A stretch of DNA of 5,389 bases from Deltaproteobacteria bacterium (lineage in GTDB: Bacteria > Myxococcota > Polyangia > Haliangiales > Haliangiaceae): contig JAGSPR010000438.1 of NCBI GenBank assembly GCA_018262455.1, positions 1-5,389 of the forward strand. Direction: 5' to 3'. Under the pieces are notes generated by a model. It did not search any database, was not told the DNA's origin, and worked only from the letters and a program-made list of their open reading frames with translations. Positions 1 through 5,389 of this stretch are shown piece after piece. Every line of letters starts with the position of its first letter. Position 1 is the first letter of the stretch. A program made the translations under genes and the position numbers.

Positions 1-2
1 TC

Positions 3-1400
3 CTGGTCCGTGTCACGCAGCCCGAGCCCGACGCCACACGCCCGGCCATGCCCGCGGTGGTCCGGATCGCCGATGCCGGCGTCGACGAGACCGACCCCGC
101 CACGTGGAGCACTCGCTGGCCGCTGCAGTACGACGCCTACAAGCGGACCGCGATCAAGACGGCCACGACCTACGGCGGCCACGGCGGCAGCGAGGCGATG
201 CCCGAGGACAAGCTCGCGCGCGACCCATGGCTCAAGCGCATGTTCCTCGGCTACTCGTTCTCGATCGACTACCGCGACCGCCGCGGCCACGCCTACATGC
301 TGGCGGACCAGGAGGCGACCGGGCGCCTGTCCGTGCCCCAGTCCGGGGCGTGCTTGCACTGCCACGCGTCGGTGATGCCGCTGTACCGCAAGCTCGGCAA
401 CGGCGACGTGTTCGCCGGCCTCGACGCCACCTGGGCGATGACCTACCAGGACGCGAACAGGCTGCTCCACGCGTCGGGGCAGGCTCATCCGATCGGCTGC
501 ATCGATTGCCACGATCCGGCGTCGATGGCGCTGCGTGTGACCCGCCCGGGGTTCCTCCGCGGGATCGCCGCGCTCGCCGCGTCGAACGCGCCGGTGCCCG
601 CATTCTCGAGCATCGCCGCGTGGCGGCAAGCCGGCCGCAGCGGCAGCTACGACCCCAACCGCGAGGCGACCCACGGCGAGATGCGATCGTTCGTGTGCGG
701 TCAGTGCCACGTCGAGTACTACTGCTCGACCCGGATGCCGCTGACGTTCCCGTGGGGGCAGGGCCTGTCGGTCGACGCGATCGAGGCGTACTGGGATCAG
801 ATCACGCCCGCCGGTGGCGCGCAGTTCGCCGACTTCCAGCACGCAGAGACCGGCGCCCCGGTGCTCAAGGCGCAGCACCCCGAGTTCGAGCTCTGGAGTC
901 AGGGCGTGCATGCGCGGCTCGGTGTGGCGTGCGCCGACTGCCACATGCCGATCGTCCCGGCGGGCGCGACCCAGGTCAGCGATCACTGGGTCCGCAGCCC
1001 GCTGCTCGACGTCACTCGCGCGTGCCTGACCTGCCACCGCGTGACGGAGCGCGAGCTGATCGATCGCGTCGCCACGATCCAGGACCGCACCCACGACCTG
1101 CTGCAGCGCGGTGGCGCCGCCCTCGTCGATCTGATCGACACCGTCCTCGCTGCCCGGGCCAGCGGCGCCATGACCGCGCAGCTCGCCCCCGCGCTCGCCC
1201 TGCAGCGCAGGGCGCAATGGCGGCTCGACTTCATCGCGGCCGAGAACTCGATGGGATTCCACGCGCCGCGGGAAGCGGCCCGCGTGCTCGGCGAGGCCAT
1301 CGACCAGGCCCGTCAGGGTGCACTCGCTGCGCGCGCGCTGTTGCCTGCGGGCGCGGCGGTGCCGCCCGCCCAGCCGACGATGCCGACCACGCCGAGGTGA
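3..1400 (+). CDS. nrfA: Cytochrome c nitrite reductase NrfA (ammonia-forming), 5' partial
   Basis: Periplasmic pentaheme enzyme that reduces nitrite to ammonium (respiratory ammonification). Five CxxCH heme motifs are visible: CLHCH (351-365), CIDCH (498-512), CGQCH (696-710), CADCH (930-944) and CLTCH (1023-1037). Counting from the Met at 48, the conserved active-site pieces are RRGHAY (catalytic Arg79), CGQCHVEYY (Tyr224, with Glu223 as calcium ligand), and KAQHPE (Lys274 and Gln276 as calcium ligands, His277 catalytic). The C-terminal helical part keeps the family pattern RRAQWRLDF and [11 protein letters not shown]. The first motif, which in E. coli NrfA is CWSCK with lysine-ligated active-site heme, is CxxCH here; this matches a known NrfA subgroup. 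The ATG at 48 is probably internal: the frame is open to the left edge, family-like sequence precedes it, there is no Shine-Dalgarno, and an exported protein needs a signal peptide or anchor, which must lie upstream. The stop is TGA at 1398-1400. No electron-donor gene is in view. Confidence 0.95.
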   Translation: MVRVTQPEPDATRPAMPAVVRIADAGVDETDPATWSTRWPLQYDAYKRTAIKTATTYGGHGGSEAMPEDKLARDPWLKRMFLGYSFSIDYRDRRGHAYMLADQEATGRLSVPQSGACLHCHASVMPLYRKLGNGDVFAGLDATWAMTYQDANRLLHASGQAHPIGCIDCHDPASMALRVTRPGFLRGIAALAASNAPVPAFSSIAAWRQAGRSGSYDPNREATHGEMRSFVCGQCHVEYYCSTRMPLTFPWGQGLSVDAIEAYWDQITPAGGAQFADFQHAETGAPVLKAQHPEFELWSQGVHARLGVACADCHMPIVPAGATQVSDHWVRSPLLDVTRACLTCHRVTERELIDRVATIQDRTHDLLQRGGAALVDLIDTVLAARASGAMTAQLAPALALQRRAQWRLDFIAAENSMGFHAPREAARVLGEAIDQARQGALAARALLPAGAAVPPAQPTMPTTPR

Positions 1401-1511
1401 CCGCTGCGCCCTCGGCGACTGCACCGCGCTCCTCGCCATTGAACTGGACGGCAGCGCCAAGCCGGACCCATGCGCACTGTTTGCGTGAACGCACCGACGG
1501 AATTGCGATGA

Positions 1512-1546
1512 CGCCGACACGCGGGGCCCGGACCCCTGGCGTGGCG
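1512..1546 (+). other. GC-rich hairpin in the nrfA-lipoprotein gap
   Basis: The gap at 1401-1579 contains no gene that I can support. Within it, CACGC-GGGG (1518-1526) can pair with CCCC (1533-1536) and GCGTG (1539-1543), with a 6-base loop and a 2-base bulge, giving 9 base pairs. An alternative outer pairing is CGCC (1512-1515) with GGCG (1543-1546). No T-tract follows. It could be a weak terminator for nrfA or a leader structure ahead of the lipoprotein, but hairpins of this size also arise by chance in GC-rich DNA. The rest of the gap shows no clear promoter. Confidence 0.3.
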
Positions 1547-1568
1547 AATGCAACCCACGGTGGTCATC

Positions 1569-1574
1569 GGAGGT
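1569..1574 (+). promoter_or_regulatory. Shine-Dalgarno GGAGGT for the lipoprotein gene
   Basis: GGAGGT lies 5 bases before the ATG at 1580. This is a near-ideal ribosome binding site, and it decides the start: the long frame that is open upstream of this ATG is noise over nrfA. The start is also supported by the signal peptide and lipobox that follow directly. Confidence 0.85.
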
Positions 1575-1579
1575 CTGCC

Positions 1580-2035
1580 ATGCGCACCGCGCTACTCTTG
1601 CTGGTCGGACTGATCGGGTGTGGCGGCAACGAGGAGGGCACCCCCCAAGATCCGCTCGCGTTCAACGGCGTGTGGAGCCTGACCATCACGGTCACCGCCG
1701 CGGACGGCGTCTGTGCCGGCGATGCCGGCAGCTCGTCCACTCGTGACATCACCGTGACGGTGACCGCGGGTGTCCAGGCCGACACCTACGCGGTCTCGCT
1801 CAGCGGCTTCCTCGGCAACCCGGCCAACAAGCTCACCGGCGTGATCGCGGACTGGCCCGATGTCGTGGTCACGGGCAGCTACCCCGAGGATGGCGGCACG
1901 ACGACCGCGAGCTACGACCTCACCGTCGATCTACCCGATCACATGGCAGGGACCGAGACGTGGAGCTGGGCCAACTCGCAGGGCCAGAGCTGCCCCAACG
2001 GCCGATCCACTGTCACTGCGACGCGCGCCCCGTGA
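1580..2035 (+). CDS. Small lipoprotein, beta-rich, unknown function
   Basis: The protein has 151 residues. It begins with a short lipoprotein signal peptide: Arg2, a hydrophobic stretch LLLLVGLIG, and the lipobox LIGC, with Cys14 as the predicted lipidation site and Gly15 next, so it should be exported and membrane-anchored. After a short Gly/Glu/Pro linker (15-27) comes FNGVWSLTITVTA, followed by strands alternating hydrophobic and Thr/Ser residues (56-76, 93-115, 125-149), as expected of a small beta-sandwich or lipocalin-like barrel. Two further cysteines (Cys45 and Cys138) could form a disulfide joining the first and last strands. I do not recognise a named family. The gene follows nrfA by 179 bases on the same strand and could be cotranscribed, but its own strong ribosome binding site and the hairpin in the gap leave this open. 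Its last 23 bases overlap the 3' end of the opposing kinase gene. Confidence 0.85.
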   Translation: MRTALLLLVGLIGCGGNEEGTPQDPLAFNGVWSLTITVTAADGVCAGDAGSSSTRDITVTVTAGVQADTYAVSLSGFLGNPANKLTGVIADWPDVVVTGSYPEDGGTTTASYDLTVDLPDHMAGTETWSWANSQGQSCPNGRSTVTATRAP

Positions 2036-4868
2036 CCGAGGACGCCGTGGAGCTGCTCGAGAGCGCGGCGATCAGCCGGACCCCGCGTGCGCGCAGCGCG
2101 GTCCCGGGGTGGTCGGCTGCGATGCCGGCCACGGCGCGCCGCGCCAGCGCGGGCTGGCCAGCTCGCGTCAGTGCGTCGGCCGCGTCGATGCGGATCCGGG
2201 TCAACAGCAGGCGGGCATCGAGCTCCTGCCGGCCGCGGCGCTCGAAGTCGACAAGGATCGCGGCGACGCGCTCTGCGGGGACCGCTCGGCCGGCGGCGAG
2301 ATCGATCGCGAGGGCGACGCCGTCCGCCTCGGCGCGGAGCCACGGATGGCGCTCGAGCTCGAGCTCGAGTGCGCGCCCGGCCTCGTCTGGGCGACCCAGA
2401 TCGACGAGCGCGAGCGCGCGCGTCAACTGCACGCGCTCTCGCGCGTAGTACGCGGTCCACGAATCGAGCGCCGCCAGCGCACGCGCCGGCTCGCCGTCCT
2501 CGATCTGCGTGAGCGCGCGGAGCCGGACCTGGACGACCGGGAAGTCGATCGAGTCGAGCAGCCGCACGGCCAGGTCGTGATCGCCCGTAAGCCACGCGCT
2601 CACGAACCGCGTCTTGGTCGTGTTGTAACGCGCGGCTGCGCGTCGGCCCTCGGCGGCTTCGAGATCGCGCAGCGCCTCCACGTGCTGTCCCGCGGCGACG
2701 CGCGCGCTGGCGCGCAGCAGCGCCGCATCCTGGGTGACGGACCACAGCTTCTCACTCTGCGTGGTGCGGGCGACCACGGCGTCGAGGTCTCCGCGGGCGA
2801 CCGCGATCCGCGCGCCGATCAGGTGGACCGCGGCCTGCTCGACGGCGCTGCCCGACGCCTTGGCGGCGAGCTCGCGGTACCCCTCCTCGGCGACGTCGTG
2901 GGCGCCGCGCCGGCGAGACAGATCGATCTCCGACAGCCGGCGGAACCGGTCCATGCGGTCGCGCAGCAGGGCCTCGGGATCCACCCCGGGGTGCGCGCGC
3001 AGCTCGCTCTCCAGGTTGCCGAATCGATCGAGCACCTCGCAGCGGTCGTCTGGTGTGCACACGCGCCACGACCCGTCGGGCTCGGCGATCACGGCATCCT
3101 GTCCGTAGGTCCGGATCTCGAGCGGGAGCAGCGTGTACGACCACAGGCCGCTGCGCTCGAACGCCTGATCGACCATGCGCGGTGGGTTGGCCCCGTCGAC
3201 GTTGTCGGCGCGGACGATCGCGAACGCCGAGGTGTGGAGCAGCTCGTGGTTGCCGGCCACGATGGCGTAGCTCGCGGGCGACGCCGCGGACGCGGCGATC
3301 GAGAGGACTCTCCCGGAGAACGAGAACGTCACCCTCGACTCGCCCCCCGGCCGATGGATCCCGAGCACGGAGGCGTACCAGGGCTCGTTCCACGCCAGCA
3401 CCGGCATGCTCGACGGATCGGGCGCCTGGCACCGGGACCACCGCAGCACGTCGAACACGAGGGTGCCCGACGACTCGCGCCGCGGGTCCCGAAACCCGAG
3501 GTCCTTTCCGTCGAGCGGCGTGGAGTCGAACAGCTCCTCGCCGTTCAGCGTCATCAGGTGGGTGTGGCGGCGCCACGTCGCGGTGGTGGCGTCGGTGGTC
3601 TCGATCACGTGAGACCGCGCTGGCTGACCACAGGCGGCGGGCCAGGTCTCGAGCGTCACCTTGTCGCCGCCGTACGTCCGCTGCCACACGACGCCGCCGA
3701 ACCGGTTCAGGCCCTGGACCGTGTGCCCGTCGAGCTTCACCTCGACCGCGCGCCGCGCCGCGCGCACCGCCCAGATGCCCCCGCCGCCGGCCACGAGCAG
3801 CGCCGCGCCGACCGCCGCGAGGAGTCGTCGTCCCCGTCGTCGGCGGGCCCGTAGCCAGGCGCGCTGCCAGCGGGATCCCGTGCGTGCCTCCAGCGCCTCG
3901 ATCACCTCGGTGACCGACGCGAACCGCGCGCGCGGATCGGCCTGCAGGCAGGTGTCGACCACGAACGCCAGGTCGGCCGGCACGTCGGCGCGCGCGGTGC
4001 GGATCGTCGTCAGTCCTTCACGGCCCTTCGCGAGGATCTTGCCCCAGCTCGCGCCGTCGACCGCTCGCTTGCCGGTCAGCGCGGCGTAGAACGTCGCCCC
4101 CAGCCCGTAGATGTCGGTCGCGACACTCGGCGGCTCGCCCAGCATGGCCTCGGGCGCCATGTAGCCCGGTGTCCCTGCGATCTCGGTGTGCTCGCTGTCC
4201 GGATCGACGGCCTCCCGGGCGAGGCCGAAGTCGGCGAGCAGCGCGTGGCCGGTGGCGGCGTCGAGCAGCACGTTCGCGGGCTTGATATCGCGATGGACGA
4301 TGCCGGCCGAGTGCAGGTACTGGACGGCGTCGCAGAGCTGGAGGAACAGCGCGCGCGCTTCGCTGATCGGCAGCGGGCCATCGTCTCGCAGCCGCGCCGA
4401 CAGGCTCTTGCCCTCTACCAGCTGCATCGACAGGTAGTAGCGATCGCCGTCGCGACCGAGGTCGTAGACCCGGACCACGCCGGGGTGGCTGAGCTCCTGG
4501 GCCAGGCCGACCTCGCGGCGGAACCGCGCGATCGATTTCTCGTTCGCGCCGGTCAGCAGCTTGAGGGCGACCTCTCGATCGAGCTCGCGGTCGAGTGCGC
4601 GGTACACCATCCCGCCGCCGCCGGCACCGAGCGGCGAGAGCAGGCGATAGCGTCCGCCGACGAGCTCGGCCGGCGAGGGGAGCTCGTCACGCGACGACCG
4701 CGCCGTGGCCGCGACCTCGTCGCCGACCGTGTCGACCTCGTCGGACGAGGGTGTGGAGCCGGTCGCATCCTGGCTCGACGTTCGGCCGCCCACGGTCGGC
4801 AGGCACCGGGGACACGTGGGCTGCTTGGCGGGAATGACCTCGCCGCAATCTGGGCACGTGCGGATCAT
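2013..4868 (-). CDS. Membrane-anchored Hanks-type Ser/Thr protein kinase with zinc ribbon and TPR-like C-terminus
   Basis: The protein has 951 residues from the ATG at 4868. Domains in order are: a zinc ribbon, Cx2Cx10Cx2C (Cys5, 8, 19, 22); an acidic, Ser/Thr-rich linker (about 28-70); a kinase domain (72-328) with glycine loop GAGGGG, VALK (Lys103), alphaC Glu119, HRDIKPAN (Asp194, Asn199), DFG (213-215), GTPGYMAPE and DIYGLG, so all catalytic residues are present and it is an RD kinase; a basic juxtamembrane stretch (333-348); one transmembrane helix (349-368; nt 3765-3824); an extracytoplasmic part of about 255 residues that I cannot name, Trp/Tyr-rich and possibly beta-propeller-like, with four cysteines including VCTPDDRC; and about 310 helical, Ala/Leu/Arg-rich residues resembling tetratricopeptide repeats (for example AAGQHVEALRDLEAA), ending in a Ser-rich tail. 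It presumably senses an outside cue and phosphorylates cytosolic proteins. An in-frame TTG at 4904 would add 12 residues, but the ATG puts the ribbon at the N-terminus and lies below a -10-like element. No Shine-Dalgarno is visible for either start. Confidence 0.93.
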   Translation of the reverse strand: MIRTCPDCGEVIPAKQPTCPRCLPTVGGRTSSQDATGSTPSSDEVDTVGDEVAATARSSRDELPSPAELVGGRYRLLSPLGAGGGGMVYRALDRELDREVALKLLTGANEKSIARFRREVGLAQELSHPGVVRVYDLGRDGDRYYLSMQLVEGKSLSARLRDDGPLPISEARALFLQLCDAVQYLHSAGIVHRDIKPANVLLDAATGHALLADFGLAREAVDPDSEHTEIAGTPGYMAPEAMLGEPPSVATDIYGLGATFYAALTGKRAVDGASWGKILAKGREGLTTIRTARADVPADLAFVVDTCLQADPRARFASVTEVIEALEARTGSRWQRAWLRARRRRGRRLLAAVGAALLVAGGGGIWAVRAARRAVEVKLDGHTVQGLNRFGGVVWQRTYGGDKVTLETWPAACGQPARSHVIETTDATTATWRRHTHLMTLNGEELFDSTPLDGKDLGFRDPRRESSGTLVFDVLRWSRCQAPDPSSMPVLAWNEPWYASVLGIHRPGGESRVTFSFSGRVLSIAASAASPASYAIVAGNHELLHTSAFAIVRADNVDGANPPRMVDQAFERSGLWSYTLLPLEIRTYGQDAVIAEPDGSWRVCTPDDRCEVLDRFGNLESELRAHPGVDPEALLRDRMDRFRRLSEIDLSRRRGAHDVAEEGYRELAAKASGSAVEQAAVHLIGARIAVARGDLDAVVARTTQSEKLWSVTQDAALLRASARVAAGQHVEALRDLEAAEGRRAAARYNTTKTRFVSAWLTGDHDLAVRLLDSIDFPVVQVRLRALTQIEDGEPARALAALDSWTAYYARERVQLTRALALVDLGRPDEAGRALELELERHPWLRAEADGVALAIDLAAGRAVPAERVAAILVDFERRGRQELDARLLLTRIRIDAADALTRAGQPALARRAVAGIAADHPGTALRARGVRLIAALSSSSTASSVTGRASQ

Positions 4869-4909
4869 CAGAGGGCTTGCAGCGACGCAGGCGGCCGCCG
4901 CCAATCCCC

Positions 4910-4915
4910 ATGATA
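4910..4915 (-). promoter_or_regulatory. Candidate -10 element (TATCAT) for the kinase gene
   Basis: On the minus strand TATCAT matches the sigma-70 -10 consensus at five of six positions, in a locally AT-richer patch (about 4905-4937). Transcription would begin near 4903, leaving a leader of about 35 bases before the ATG at 4868. No good -35 hexamer is found at the usual spacing, so this is a weak call. Confidence 0.35.
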
Positions 4916-4943
4916 CACGACGCTAGATTCGATCGTTCGTGCA

Positions 4944-4985
4944 CGGGCGTCCGCTGACCCCGGTCGCTGGGGCGGCGGACGCTCG
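4944..4985 (-). terminator. Long hairpin downstream of the cysteine-rich gene, possible terminator
   Basis: Arms 4944-4954 and 4975-4985 are complementary at 10 of 11 positions, including an unbroken 8-base stretch GCGTCCGC/GCGGACGC. An inner CCCC (4958-4961) / GGGG (4969-4972) stem closes a 7-base loop. The hairpin starts about 54 bases after the TAA of the cysteine-rich gene and just before the kinase promoter region, where a terminator would be expected. No T-tract follows on the minus strand, so it is not a classical intrinsic terminator; GC-rich bacteria are reported to use such U-poor hairpins. A protein-binding site is an alternative. Confidence 0.5.
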
Positions 4986-4987
4986 CA

Positions 4988-5000
4988 GCTGACCCTCAGC
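4988..5000 (-). other. Small inverted repeat GCTGA-CCC-TCAGC
   Basis: A perfect 5-base-pair stem with a 3-base loop sits two bases from the large hairpin. Part of it (TCAGCGG, 4996-5002) is also complementary to CCGCTGA (4951-4957) inside the large hairpin, so two mutually exclusive foldings are possible. It could be chance. Confidence 0.3.
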
Positions 5001-5011
5001 GGCCCGGCGGT

Positions 5012-5031
5012 GCGCGTCCAGTCGAACGCGC
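5012..5031 (-). other. Inverted repeat just after the cysteine-rich gene stop
   Basis: GCGCGT (5012-5017) pairs with ACGCGC (5026-5031) around an 8-base loop, starting 7 bases beyond the TAA of the cysteine-rich gene. It may protect the 3' end of the transcript or form part of a compound terminator with the hairpins at 4988-5000 and 4944-4985. Confidence 0.3.
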
Positions 5032-5038
5032 GGACCAC

Positions 5039-5389
5039 TTACTCGAGCCGGCAGCCCATCGAGCAACCATCGCCGTCAACGCTGTTGCCGTCGTCGCAGG
5101 TCTCGCCGGGCTCGACCGCGCCGTTGCCGCAGCAGCAGAGCTGCTCGATCTCGCACTGCGCGGTGCAGCCGTCCTGGCCGGCGAGGTTGCCGTCGTCGCA
5201 GGCCTCACCCGCTTCCATGATGCCGTTGCCGCACAGCGGCGGCGCCGGCGACACGCAGAGGCAGTGGTAATCACAGCCGTCACCGGAGAGGACGTTGCCG
5301 TCGTCACAGACCTCGGGTGCTTCGACGAGCCCGTCACCGCACACGACGACGTGCTCGGAGTTGCAGCTCGCGTCGCAGCCGTCACCGGC
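5039..5389 (-). CDS. Cysteine-rich tandem-repeat protein (DUF4215 / Myxococcus disulfide repeat type), 5' partial
   Basis: This is the C-terminal 116 residues of a larger protein; the frame is open to the right edge. It consists almost wholly of repeats of the form CGDGxxExxExCDDGNxxxx followed by DGCxxxC: three full copies and the end of a fourth, with the TAA directly after the last copy (CSMGCRLE). Each copy has four core cysteines at fixed spacing, probably two disulfides, and Asp-rich loops that could bind calcium. The pattern is the cysteine-rich repeat common in secreted or surface proteins of myxobacteria; its function is not established. Extra cysteines occur in the spacers, including a CCC run where the second copy meets the third. 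No C-terminal sorting signal of the MYXO-CTERM kind is present. The GTG at 5344 is not a likely start because repeat sequence continues upstream of it. The gene is on the kinase strand, but the spacer hairpins argue against cotranscription. Confidence 0.9.
   Translation of the reverse strand, partial: AGDGCDASCNSEHVVVCGDGLVEAPEVCDDGNVLSGDGCDYHCLCVSPAPPLCGNGIMEAGEACDDGNLAGQDGCTAQCEIEQLCCCGNGAVEPGETCDDGNSVDGDGCSMGCRLE
5042..5389 (-). repeat. Tandem cysteine-rich protein repeats (three full, one partial)
   Basis: Repeat units read on the minus strand are 5341-5234 (36 codons), 5233-5132 (34 codons) and 5131-5042 (30 codons), preceded by the tail of another at 5389-5342. The core of about 27 residues is constant and length differences fall in the spacer after the fourth cysteine. 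At DNA level the most alike stretch is that encoding CDDGN, with GTTGCCGTCGTC visible on the + strand at 5087, 5189 and 5294. Confidence 0.88.

Noticed and set aside
48..50. ATG at 48 as the start of nrfA
   Set aside because: The frame is open to the window edge, there is no Shine-Dalgarno, and starting here would leave an exported cytochrome without a signal peptide.
1481..1509. TTGCGT and TGCGAT with 17-base spacing as a promoter for the lipoprotein gene
   Set aside because: The -10 match is only three of six positions. In sequence of this composition such pairs occur by chance.
104..1579. Long + frame running out of the nrfA region straight into the lipoprotein gene, suggesting a 643-residue fusion protein
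   Set aside because: Over nrfA it is an Arg/Pro/Ala-rich shadow frame typical of GC-rich DNA. The real start is the ATG at 1580, with a Shine-Dalgarno and signal peptide.
1860..3854. 664-residue open frame on the + strand, antisense to the kinase
   Set aside because: Its composition is low-complexity Arg/Gly/Pro/Ala with no recognisable motif, while the opposite strand carries coherent kinase, membrane and TPR-like sequence.
4188..4913. 241-residue + strand open frame opposite the kinase N-terminus
   Set aside because: The opposite strand encodes the complete kinase motifs here, and this frame shows no family signal or ribosome binding site.
5342..5344. GTG at 5344 as the start of the cysteine-rich protein
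   Set aside because: Upstream codons to the edge continue the same repeat pattern (GDGC followed by a further cysteine), so the gene extends beyond the window.
5042..5389. Regularly spaced GTTGCCGTCGTC repeats as a CRISPR-like array
   Set aside because: The repeats are short, imperfect and in frame with conserved CDDGN protein motifs, so protein repetition explains them.
1..5389. A new multi-gene system such as defence, toxin-antitoxin, biosynthetic or mobile element
   Set aside because: The four genes have unrelated roles, two are cut by the window edges, two are convergent, and no transposase, integrase, nuclease or toxin signature is seen.

Overview
The window is GC-rich chromosomal DNA, most likely from a myxobacterium or a close relative (Myxococcota). 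The assignment rests on three things together: a CxxCH-type cytochrome c nitrite reductase, a large membrane-anchored Hanks-type Ser/Thr kinase with an N-terminal zinc ribbon and a long C-terminal sensor/TPR-like part, and a secreted-type protein built of the Myxococcus-type cysteine-rich repeat (DUF4215-like). No single marker gene proves the taxonomy.

Layout. Positions 3-1400 (+) hold the C-terminal part, about 465 codons, of nrfA, a pentaheme ammonia-forming nitrite reductase whose 5' end lies outside the window. A 179-base gap (1401-1579) contains a GC-rich hairpin and a clear Shine-Dalgarno. Positions 1580-2035 (+) encode a 151-residue lipoprotein of unknown function. It converges on, and overlaps by 23 bases, a kinase gene read from the other strand (2013-4868, -). 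Between the kinase start and the next gene is a 170-base spacer (4869-5038) with a -10-like element for the kinase and three consecutive inverted repeats, the largest a 42-base hairpin. Positions 5039-5389 (-) hold the 3' end of a gene for a cysteine-rich tandem-repeat protein that runs off the right edge.

How the genes relate. NrfA would act in the periplasm, reducing nitrite to ammonium with six electrons from a quinol-linked donor; no donor gene (nrfH or similar) is in view. The lipoprotein could share a transcript with nrfA, but nothing in its sequence ties it to nitrite reduction. The kinase probably senses an extracytoplasmic cue through its C-terminal part and phosphorylates cytosolic proteins. 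The cysteine-rich protein is probably exported and looks like a separate unit. I see no mobile element, CRISPR array, tRNA/rRNA or defence system, and no convincing new multi-gene system. The points most worth a second look are the CxxCH active-site heme motif, the kinase architecture, the overlapping convergent gene ends and the structured spacer at 4944-5031.
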